Positions 1 through 5,947 of a DNA stretch of 15,430 bases are shown piece by piece. The notes under the pieces are model-generated. The model did not search any database. It saw nothing but the letters and a program-made list of their open reading frames with translations, and had not been told where the DNA came from. The stretch is from an uncultured Cocleimonas sp. (GTDB taxonomy: Bacteria; Pseudomonadota; Gammaproteobacteria; Thiotrichales; Thiotrichaceae): the NCBI GenBank assembly GCA_937974135.1, contig CALJIH010000079.1:1-15430 (forward strand). The letters run 5' to 3'. Numbering within the stretch: position 1 is the stretch's first letter; every line of letters starts with the position of its first letter. Position numbers and translations under genes: made by a program.

Positions 1-1058
1 ATAGAACGGCCAGATGGTGTGAAGTAACGTGCCGTGGTTAATTTAAGACCGGTTTTTTCATCTAATGGTAAAACGGTTTGAACCGAACCTTTGCCGAAGG
101 TTTTAGTCCCTAAAATAAGTGCGCGTTTATGATCTTGAAGCGCACCTGCAACAATCTCAGATGCTGAAGCTGAGCCTTGATTCACTAATACCACCAGAGG
201 CGCGCCTTTTAGTAAATCATCGGGTGTAGCGTCATATTTCATCACTGCATCTTCTACGCGTCCTTCTGTGTAAACTATATTACCGCTGGTTAAAAATACA
301 TCTGATACACCTACCGCACCGCTTAATACACCACCAGGATTATCGCGTAAATCTAATACCAATCCTTTGATGTCGTTTTTATTCTCTTTAATGAGTGTTT
401 CTACTGCATCACGGGTACTGTTAGTTGTTTTGCTTTGAAAATTAGAAATTCGTAAATAACCGTAGTCTTTTTCTAGGATTCTTTGTTTCACGCTTTTGAT
501 TTTTATCACAGCACGAACAATTTTTAATTTTAATGGCTTGGGTTCGCCGTCCCGAGTAATGACTAGTTCGACAGCCTCACCAGGTTTGCCGCGCATGAGT
601 TTTACCGCTTCACTTAAGCTCATACCTTTGATGGATTTGTCATTTAAGCGGATAATTAAGTCTCCAGATTTTATCCCCGCTTTTTTTGCAGGAGTATCGT
701 CAATGGGAGCAATAACTTTTACAAAACCATTTTCTTGCCCTACCTCAATGCCTAAACCGCCAAATTCTCCAGATGTACCCTCGCGTAGCTCTTTGAAACT
801 ATCTTCATCGAGATAATCAGAGTGCGGGTCTAAGCCTTTGAGCATGCCGCTAATAGCATCAGTGATGAGCTTCTTATCATCAACCGTTTCTACGTAGTCG
901 TTTTTAATTCGAGCGTAAACTTCGGAGAATTTTTTTAATTGAGCTAAAGGAAGTGTTTGTCCATTTGATTTGGCGAAAACATCAAAATTAAGTGATGTGA
1001 CAAAACTGATGCAAACTATTGTCAGAATGCCTGTGAGGATGGTCTTATTTTTTGACAT
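1..1058 (-). CDS. ctpA: Carboxyl-terminal processing protease CtpA (S41 family), 3' end outside the window
   Basis: Periplasmic serine protease that trims or degrades envelope proteins from their C-termini. The visible 352 residues start at the ATG whose first base is 1058, preceded by an AAGGAA ribosome site about 10 nt upstream. Order: signal peptide or anchor (about residues 1-24), N-terminal helical region with the motif GLDPHSDYLD, PDZ domain (about 90-175, GIEVGQENGFVKV), then the S41 catalytic domain. The catalytic dyad is visible: Ser298 in GSASASE and Lys323 in KTFGKGSVQ, the same 25-residue spacing as Ser452/Lys477 of E. coli Prc. The frame is open throughout; only the C-terminus is cut by the window edge. 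It lies 72 bp downstream of envC on the same strand, the usual order in many gammaproteobacteria, so co-transcription is likely. Confidence 0.95.
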   Translation of the reverse strand, partial: MSKNKTILTGILTIVCISFVTSLNFDVFAKSNGQTLPLAQLKKFSEVYARIKNDYVETVDDKKLITDAISGMLKGLDPHSDYLDEDSFKELREGTSGEFGGLGIEVGQENGFVKVIAPIDDTPAKKAGIKSGDLIIRLNDKSIKGMSLSEAVKLMRGKPGEAVELVITRDGEPKPLKLKIVRAVIKIKSVKQRILEKDYGYLRISNFQSKTTNSTRDAVETLIKENKNDIKGLVLDLRDNPGGVLSGAVGVSDVFLTSGNIVYTEGRVEDAVMKYDATPDDLLKGAPLVVLVNQGSASASEIVAGALQDHKRALILGTKTFGKGSVQTVLPLDEKTGLKLTTARYFTPSGRS

Positions 1059-1130
1059 ACTTTTTTAATTTCCTTCATAAAAAGTATCCCGATAGTAACG
1101 CAAAAGTTCTTAAAATGTTATATGTAATGT

Positions 1131-2486
1131 TTATCGGATCCAACGTTTGGGGTTTTGTGGCGTAGTGCCCTTGCGGATTTCAAAGTAAAGACCTGCTTTA
1201 GTCTGACTGCCAGAATTTCCAACAGCAGCGATAATATCGCCCGCTTTCACAATTTCGCCTTCTTTTTTGTAAACGCTGCGGTTATAGGCATAAAGGCTTC
1301 GATAGTTTTTATCATGACGTATGATTACCAGATAACCATAACCTCGTAGTCTGCCGCTAAATTCTACTTTTCCACGAGCAATCGCATGAACTCGTGTTCC
1401 TGCAGCAGCAGAAATTATTACGCCTTTCCAACGTTGTTTACTATTTCTTGAGCTTCCATAGCTTTTTGTCAATCGGCCTCTTACTGGCCAAGCGAGTTTA
1501 CCGCGTAATGTTGAAAATGGTTTATTTGGCACATAGTGTCTGGGGGCTGCTACAGTCTTTTTCTTAACAGGCGGCTTACTTGGAGTTGCTTTGATCGCTT
1601 GTTGCTTTGATTTAGCAACTTTCTTTTGCGCTTGTTGTTTTCTAGCTCTGTCAGCTTTTTCTTTGTCTGCCTTTGCTTTAGCGATGGCTTTTATTCGTTG
1701 TTGCTCTTCGCGTTTACGTTTTTCCGCTAAACGTTTTATCAAACCTTGAACACGAGCTTCTTCTTTGCGTAGTTTGGCGAGTTGTTGTTCTTGAGAATAA
1801 ACGACTTTTTTCTGGTTTTTTAAGGCCAGTTCTTTTTCTTTAACTACTTTTCGCAGTAAGGATTTTCTTCCGCGTTGTTTATTTTGTAAATCTTTAAGCG
1901 TTCTAGAGTCTTCATTGATTTTAGCTTGTAGGGTTTTAATTTTATCTAAACGGGTTTTAATTAAGCCAATTTTTTCGAGTCTATGTTTATTCATATATTC
2001 AAAATATTTGACTGTTCTGCTGATGTCAGATGGATCGTCTTGCTTAAGTAATAGGCGTAAGTGGGATTGTTTTCCTGAGGTATACAGTGCTTGCATTTGC
2101 TGTGCTAAAGCATCTTTTTGCTCATTTGTTTTAACTAATAACTTGCTACGTTCCTTATTGGACTTATTTAAGTTTGTAGATAAGCGATTAATTTTTCTCT
2201 CTGTAATATGAAGTTTTTTCGAGATTTTATTTAGCTTATCTTCGGCTTGGTGGACTTTTTTCTTGAGGTTTCGTGACAATGAACGCGAGGATTTAAGTTT
2301 ACTGCTAGCACTTGATATTTTCTTTTGTAACTTGTTTTGCTGTGTTGGGGTTTCAGCAAATGTCGAATTTGACAGGCACAGCAGAGCAATAAATATTGAA
2401 GCAAATATTATAAATTGCTTAATATCTAAAGTAGCGTTCTTCACTGACCTCTCATTAGAGAGAGATTTCGAAAAAGTTGAAATCAT
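1131..2486 (-). CDS. envC: EnvC-like murein hydrolase activator with degenerate LytM (M23) domain
   Basis: Periplasmic activator of the cell-division amidases (AmiA/AmiB in E. coli), acting at the septum. Seen: signal peptide with hydrophobic core about residues 25-40 and likely cleavage after STFA (44); long Lys/Glu-rich coiled coil about 47-290; basic linker about 250-315; LytM domain about 331-451. All four zinc-ligand positions of active M23 enzymes are replaced: Trp353 for His and Ile357 for Asp in RWKGVII, Tyr401 in LYAYN and Tyr434 in LYFEI. It should therefore not cut murein itself, as in known EnvC. The 24-residue stretch before the hydrophobic core is long and the ATG lacks a ribosome site. 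A GTG at 2444 (codon 15), preceded by GAGAGG, would give a more typical signal peptide, though the spacing is short. Operon with ctpA; divergent from the ArsR-type gene. Confidence 0.9.
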   Translation of the reverse strand: MISTFSKSLSNERSVKNATLDIKQFIIFASIFIALLCLSNSTFAETPTQQNKLQKKISSASSKLKSSRSLSRNLKKKVHQAEDKLNKISKKLHITERKINRLSTNLNKSNKERSKLLVKTNEQKDALAQQMQALYTSGKQSHLRLLLKQDDPSDISRTVKYFEYMNKHRLEKIGLIKTRLDKIKTLQAKINEDSRTLKDLQNKQRGRKSLLRKVVKEKELALKNQKKVVYSQEQQLAKLRKEEARVQGLIKRLAEKRKREEQQRIKAIAKAKADKEKADRARKQQAQKKVAKSKQQAIKATPSKPPVKKKTVAAPRHYVPNKPFSTLRGKLAWPVRGRLTKSYGSSRNSKQRWKGVIISAAAGTRVHAIARGKVEFSGRLRGYGYLVIIRHDKNYRSLYAYNRSVYKKEGEIVKAGDIIAAVGNSGSQTKAGLYFEIRKGTTPQNPKRWIR

Positions 2487-2600
2487 TATTTATGTTTATT
2501 TTTAAAAGCCCATAACTAATATAACATTTCATTGAAGAGATTTTTAGAAAAATTACTGATTTTAACCTGATCAATCAATTACAAAGCAAGAAACCCATAA

Positions 2601-2620
2601 TAATCCGTGTTTGATGATTA
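2601..2620. promoter_or_regulatory. Inverted repeat overlapping the regulator promoter, candidate operator
   Basis: TAATC (2601-2605) and GATTA (2616-2620) form a perfect 5-bp dyad with a 10-bp spacer that covers the -35 hexamer of the promoter ahead of the ArsR-type gene. ArsR-family repressors commonly bind dyads in their own promoters, so autoregulation is plausible. The arms are short and AT-rich and may arise by chance. Confidence 0.3.
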
Positions 2621-2638
2621 GTGTTAACAAAGTATAAT
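2611..2638 (+). promoter_or_regulatory. Sigma-70-like promoter of the ArsR-type regulator
   Basis: TTGATG (2611-2616), a 16-bp spacer and a perfect TATAAT (2633-2638). Transcription would begin near 2645 and give a leader of about 24 nt before the ATG at 2669. It is the clearest promoter in the window by match to consensus. Confidence 0.65.
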
Positions 2639-2668
2639 AGCCATACGTTTATAGCTGAGCATTAATTT

Positions 2669-3019
2669 ATGACATCTTTACCTATCACAAAAAGTGTTGA
2701 TGAGAGTACAGCTCTTTTATCAAGCTTGATGGTGAAAGATGAAGATGTTCTGCTCGCTTCGAATTCATTGAAAGCGATTTCACATCCGTTGCGTTTAAAG
2801 ATTTTATGTATGTTGGGTGAAAATGAAGTCAGCGTTCAAGATATTGTCGAAAATGTAGGTACTTCTCAGAGCAATATCTCACAACATTTAGCCTTACTCA
2901 GAGAAAAAGGTATCCTAACAACCCGTAAAGAGGCGAATCGTGTTTTTTATCGTGTTGATGATGCGCGAATGCTAAAACTCATCGTGGTGATGCAAGGCTT
3001 GTTTTGTAGCGATCACTAA
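2669..3019 (+). CDS. ArsR-family winged-helix repressor, BigR/SqrR/YgaV-like (probable persulfide sensor)
   Basis: 116-residue DNA-binding regulator. The winged helix-turn-helix spans about residues 28-110, with LKAISHPLRLKILCML (helices 1-2), the recognition helix GTSQSNISQHLALLREKG and the wing RKEANRVFYRVD. Two cysteines, Cys47 in ILCML and Cys113 in GLFCSDH, sit where the YgaV/BigR/SqrR subgroup carries the pair that forms a (per)sulfide bridge to sense reactive sulfur. The metal-binding CxC box of classical ArsR/SmtB is absent. The next gene is a rhodanese, followed by a glutaredoxin, which fits a sulfur or redox signal; the target genes are inference. The start is set by the promoter 24 nt upstream; the ribosome site is weak. 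The 20-residue N-terminal tail is extra to the fold. It occupies the place usually held by gpmI next to envC. Confidence 0.85.
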   Translation: MTSLPITKSVDESTALLSSLMVKDEDVLLASNSLKAISHPLRLKILCMLGENEVSVQDIVENVGTSQSNISQHLALLREKGILTTRKEANRVFYRVDDARMLKLIVVMQGLFCSDH

Positions 3020-3039
3020 TCGAATATTAACAAGCTATA

Positions 3040-3054
3040 ACGCTTAAAAAGCGT
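3040..3054. promoter_or_regulatory. Short inverted repeat between regulator and yibN
   Basis: ACGCTT-AAA-AAGCGT is a 6-bp perfect dyad 20 bp after the regulator stop and 9 bp upstream of a candidate yibN promoter. No T-run follows, so it is a poor intrinsic terminator. It could be an operator or a weak transcript-end hairpin. Confidence 0.3.
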
Positions 3055-3062
3055 ATTAGAGC

Positions 3063-3091
3063 TTTACCCAACGTGCGACTACGGTTATCTT
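3063..3091 (+). promoter_or_regulatory. Candidate promoter of yibN-grxC-secB-gpsA
   Basis: TTTACC (3063-3068), a 17-bp spacer and TATCTT (3086-3091), each hexamer 4/6 to consensus. It would place the start near 3098 with a short leader to the ATG at 3122. A 102-bp gap from the regulator makes a separate promoter reasonable. Confidence 0.4.
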
Positions 3092-3121
3092 ACTCGTTTT
3101 ATTTCAAACTAGATTTTTTAC

Positions 3122-3547
3122 ATGCAAGAATATATAGATTTTATCGCCGAGAATCCGCTTTATTTCATCGGTTTAATTGCTGTTTTATTTTTTATAATAA
3201 AGATGGAAATGGCACGTTTTACCCGTAAGTACCAAATGGTAAATACTAACCAAGCTGTCATGCTCATGAATAAAGACGAAACGATCGTTGTGGATGTGCG
3301 CGAAGATAAAGAAATAAAAGGCGGTATCTTACAAAACGCACAACATATCACGCTTGGACAACTAGATGATAGAATTGGTCATTTAGGTACCAACAAGCAA
3401 GTACCTATATTAGTGTATTGTCGCACTGGAACACGTTCGAGTTCGGCTTGTAACACGATTACTAAAGCTGGCTTTGAGAACGTGTCTGCTTTAACCGGTG
3501 GGATAGTGGCGTGGGAAGCAGCTAATTTACCAACAGTAAAACGCTAA
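3122..3547 (+). CDS. yibN: Membrane-anchored rhodanese-domain protein YibN
   Basis: Single-domain rhodanese (sulfurtransferase fold) tethered to the inner membrane. Residues 12-27 form one transmembrane helix after a short N-terminus; the rhodanese domain fills about 35-141. The active-site loop is complete: Cys100 in VYCRTGTRSS, so persulfide chemistry is possible; as I recall the E. coli YibN sequence, it lacks a typical CRxGxR loop. VVDVRE and GGIVAWEAANLP are the other family motifs. The start region MQEYIDFIAENP resembles E. coli MQEIMQFVGRHP. No ribosome site is seen before the ATG. The stop codon abuts the grxC ATG directly, so the two are translated from one message. The physiological acceptor is unknown; the link to the upstream persulfide-type regulator is inference. 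Confidence 0.9.
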   Translation: MQEYIDFIAENPLYFIGLIAVLFFIIKMEMARFTRKYQMVNTNQAVMLMNKDETIVVDVREDKEIKGGILQNAQHITLGQLDDRIGHLGTNKQVPILVYCRTGTRSSSACNTITKAGFENVSALTGGIVAWEAANLPTVKR

Positions 3548-3805
3548 ATGACTGCGAAAGTTGTCATGTATGGAAAATGGTTATGTCCGTACTGCATGAT
3601 GGCTAGGCGCTTATTTAAGAATAAAGGTGTTAAATACACAGAAATATCAGTCTCATGGAATAGAAAACGATGGGATGAAATGGAACAGAAAAGTGGTGGC
3701 AATACCGTCCCACAAATTTTTATTAATGATGAACCTTTAGGTGGCTATGATGATATCGCAGCGCTTGACCAAGAAGGTGAATTAGATAAAAAATTAGGCA
3801 TATAA
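3548..3805 (+). CDS. grxC: Glutaredoxin 3
   Basis: Small cytoplasmic dithiol glutaredoxin that uses glutathione to reduce disulfides and glutathionylated proteins. 85 residues, near the 83 of E. coli GrxC. The active site CPYC is Cys13/Cys16. The cis-proline motif TVPQIFIND and the C-terminal GGYDDIAALDQEGELD are the glutathione-binding elements. There is no spacer after yibN (TAA then ATG), and secB follows after 27 bp. This yibN-grxC-secB-gpsA order is the E. coli order. Confidence 0.95.
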   Translation: MTAKVVMYGKWLCPYCMMARRLFKNKGVKYTEISVSWNRKRWDEMEQKSGGNTVPQIFINDEPLGGYDDIAALDQEGELDKKLGI

Positions 3806-3832
3806 CTAAGCATAAAGTAGGAAAACAATCCC

Positions 3833-4366
3833 ATGGCAGAAGAAACAAAAAACAGTGCAGCAGCTAAAGGTAATGGTGCAGCAGCAACCGAGACAACAGC
3901 AGCGGAGCAACAATTTATAATTGAGCGTGTTTATATAAAAGATATTTCTTTTGAGGCACCCAATAGTCCCGCTATTTTTACCCAAGATTGGAAACCCGAT
4001 ACCAGTCTAAACCTTAATACTCAGGTTAATGTGTTGGGTGATGATCATTATGAAGTTGAATTACACCTAAACGTAACGGTTAAAGGCGAAGATGGAAAAA
4101 CCGCTTTTTTGGTTGAAGCCGTTCAAGCGGGAGCATTTATGATTAAGGGGTATGAGGCTGACCAATTGAATCATTTATTGGCAAGCTACTGTCCAGGTCA
4201 ATTATTCCCTTATGCACGTGAAGTGATTGCAAACTTAGTATCGAAGGGAAGTTTCCCCGAAATGCATTTATCGCCAATCAATTTTGATGCGCTTTATGCT
4301 AAGAACTTGACTGAGCAACACCAAGCTGCAGCGGCGGAAGCGGCAGCCAAAGAAGCTGACGCATAA
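3833..4366 (+). CDS. secB: Protein-export chaperone SecB
   Basis: Cytoplasmic homotetrameric chaperone that holds preproteins unfolded and delivers them to SecA for Sec export. The core is clear: YIKDISFEAPNSP, LNTQVNVLGDDHYEVELHLNVT, AFLVEAVQAGAF, CPGQLFPYAREVIANLVSKGSFPEMHLSPINFDALY. It is 177 residues against about 155 in E. coli. The extra length is an Ala/Thr/Glu-rich low-complexity N-terminal tail (about residues 1-27) and an Ala/Glu-rich C-terminal tail. A ribosome site (AGGAAA) lies about 10 nt before the ATG, which supports this start over a shorter one. Part of the yibN-grxC-secB-gpsA transcription unit, 28 bp before gpsA. Confidence 0.95.
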   Translation: MAEETKNSAAAKGNGAAATETTAAEQQFIIERVYIKDISFEAPNSPAIFTQDWKPDTSLNLNTQVNVLGDDHYEVELHLNVTVKGEDGKTAFLVEAVQAGAFMIKGYEADQLNHLLASYCPGQLFPYAREVIANLVSKGSFPEMHLSPINFDALYAKNLTEQHQAAAAEAAAKEADA

Positions 4367-4394
4367 AAGTCGGTGTTAAACGAAAGGAAATAAT

Positions 4395-5411
4395 ATGCCA
4401 AATACGCAGCGCCCAAAGAAGATGTCCGTATACGGAGCAGGCTCTTGGGGTACTGCGTTGGCATTACAATTAGCCCGTAATGAGATAGATGTTTTGTTAT
4501 GGGCACACAATTCAGACGCAATAACTGAATACGAAAAAGCTCGCGAAAATACTAAATACCTCCCTGGTGTTGCTTTTCCTGATACATTGCATTGTACTGA
4601 TTCTATTGAAAAGGCAATGCAACATGCCAATGATCAACTCATAGTCGTCCCCAGTCACGGTTTTCGTGATCTATTAAAACAAATCAAACCGTACATGAAT
4701 GCCAAGCACAGCATTGTTTGGGCGACTAAAGGTTTAGAGGTCGGTAGCGGTAAATTACTCCATGAAGTATTGATTGAAGAACTCGGTGAGAACGTTCCTT
4801 ATGGTTTAGTCTCAGGGCCGACGTTTGCCACCGAAGTAGCCCATGGAATGCCTTCGGCAATGACAGCCGCCGCATCAACCGAAGAACTTGCGACACGCAC
4901 AGCTGCAGCATTTCAAGGGGGAAATTATCGTGTTTATAGCAGTACAGATGTTTTGGGTGTTGAGTTAGGCGGTGCCATTAAAAACGTACTTGCGATTGCC
5001 GCTGGAATCTCTGATGGTTTAGGTTTTGGTGCAAATGCACGTTCGGCGATTATTACTCGTGGTTTAGCTGAAATTCTGCGCTTAGGTAAAAGCATGGGTG
5101 CTGATACGGAAACCATAATGGGTTTAGCTGGAGTCGGAGATTTAGTTCTTACTTGTACTGATAATCAATCACGCAATCGTCGTTTAGGCTTGGCGCTTGG
5201 AAAAGGTGCTGATTTAGATGAGGCGATCGCTGAAATAGGGCAAGCGGTTGAAGGTGCAAAATCATCACACAGCATTAGTATTTTAGGTGAACGCGCTGGT
5301 GTTGAGATGCCAATTTGCGAAACAGTACAGAAAATTCTTTATTCTGGTTTAGCTCCCGCTCAAGCGGTTAAAGAATTGCTAGGTCGAGAATTAAAGCCTG
5401 AATTTAGTTAA
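4395..5411 (+). CDS. gpsA: Glycerol-3-phosphate dehydrogenase [NAD(P)+]
   Basis: Cytoplasmic enzyme reducing dihydroxyacetone phosphate to sn-glycerol 3-phosphate, the backbone for phospholipid synthesis. 338 residues, the normal family length. The Rossmann nucleotide loop is VYGAGSWGTALA (12-23). The catalytic Lys196 lies in LGGAIKNVLAIAAGISDGLGFG, and GLAGVGDLVLTCTDNQSRNRRLG (243-265) is the substrate/cofactor signature. A strong ribosome site (AAAGGAAA) precedes the ATG. Last gene of the secB operon. After the stop there is no ordinary hairpin terminator; a G-rich repeat with a T-run begins 38 bp downstream. Confidence 0.96.
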   Translation: MPNTQRPKKMSVYGAGSWGTALALQLARNEIDVLLWAHNSDAITEYEKARENTKYLPGVAFPDTLHCTDSIEKAMQHANDQLIVVPSHGFRDLLKQIKPYMNAKHSIVWATKGLEVGSGKLLHEVLIEELGENVPYGLVSGPTFATEVAHGMPSAMTAAASTEELATRTAAAFQGGNYRVYSSTDVLGVELGGAIKNVLAIAAGISDGLGFGANARSAIITRGLAEILRLGKSMGADTETIMGLAGVGDLVLTCTDNQSRNRRLGLALGKGADLDEAIAEIGQAVEGAKSSHSISILGERAGVEMPICETVQKILYSGLAPAQAVKELLGRELKPEFS

Positions 5412-5448
5412 AAATGCCATGTCTAACAGCAAAACGATAAGTTCACTA

Positions 5449-5470
5449 AAAAGTAGGGGGTGTCTTTTTT
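5449..5470 (+). repeat. G-tract intergenic repeat, copy 1 (five G's)
   Basis: AAAAGTAGGGGGTGTCTTTT, one G shorter than the other copies, followed by extra T's. It lies 38 bp after gpsA and 89 bp before the next gene. The repeat ends in a T-run on the strand of the upstream gene. Confidence 0.85.
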
Positions 5471-5559
5471 ATCTCATTAAATATTCATAATGTGACTTTG
5501 TTGTTATTTTTGGATTAGGTAAGGTTTTATACTTATGTCTAAACGATCTAAGGATTATT

Positions 5560-5883
5560 GTGTTTAGAAAAATTTTTAAAAAAATTCTTTTATCTTTAAC
5601 AGGAATTTTCCTGTTGATGTCATTGATATTTCTTATCGATTATTTTTTGTTTGATCCGCAACAGGATATAGGCGCTTTTTTTGGCCTGTTAATGATGGCC
5701 TCATTCTTTGGAATACCTTATTTGGTTTTCTTTAGAACAAATAAAAACAGTAAATTAAAACTTAATGATAAAACTAAAGCTCAGACTTTGGTTTCTCGAC
5801 GTTGTAAGTATTGTAATTCTTCATCTCTTAAAACTGTTGATGAAGGTCTTCAATGTGAACACTGTGGAAGCTTATATCAATAA
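5560..5883 (+). CDS. Small membrane protein with C-terminal zinc ribbon, function unknown
   Basis: 107 residues. I do not recognise a family. The start is a GTG at 5560 with AAGG six nt upstream. Visible: a basic N-terminus (FRKIFKK), two transmembrane helices (about 9-29 and 38-58), a basic Lys/Asn-rich linker, and a C-terminal zinc-ribbon-like domain with two CxxC knuckles, CKYC (about 83-86) and CEHC (about 98-101). By the positive-inside rule, both termini are likely cytoplasmic. It stands alone between gpsA and convergent ilvD. A TATACT at 5528-5533 may be its -10 element, with no good -35. Possible roles include a membrane-bound nucleic-acid or protein-binding adaptor, but nothing in the sequence decides this. 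Confidence 0.7.
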   Translation: MFRKIFKKILLSLTGIFLLMSLIFLIDYFLFDPQQDIGAFFGLLMMASFFGIPYLVFFRTNKNSKLKLNDKTKAQTLVSRRCKYCNSSSLKTVDEGLQCEHCGSLYQ

Positions 5884-5897
5884 ATAATCATTGATTA

Positions 5898-5931
5898 AAT
5901 AAAACTGGGACAAAAAAGTCCCAGTAAAAAA
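5898..5931 (-). terminator. Rho-independent terminator of ilvD
   Basis: Perfect 8-bp stem ACTGGGAC/GTCCCAGT (5904-5911 and 5918-5925) with a six-base loop. Read on the minus strand it is followed by TTTTATTT, and it begins 22 bp after the ilvD stop. On the plus strand the bases after the stem are A's, so it acts mainly leftward. Confidence 0.85.
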
Positions 5932-5947
5932 ACAAATCAAAATTCTA

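Noticed and set aside
496..816. 106-codon frame on the plus strand opposite ctpA
   Set aside because: ctpA is continuous with PDZ and catalytic motifs through this stretch; the opposite frame is low-complexity Ser/Pro-rich and has no ribosome site.
3059..3121. Riboswitch or leader-peptide attenuator ahead of yibN or ilvD
   Set aside because: The gaps are short and no conserved aptamer shape, branched-chain codon run or terminator/antiterminator pair was found.
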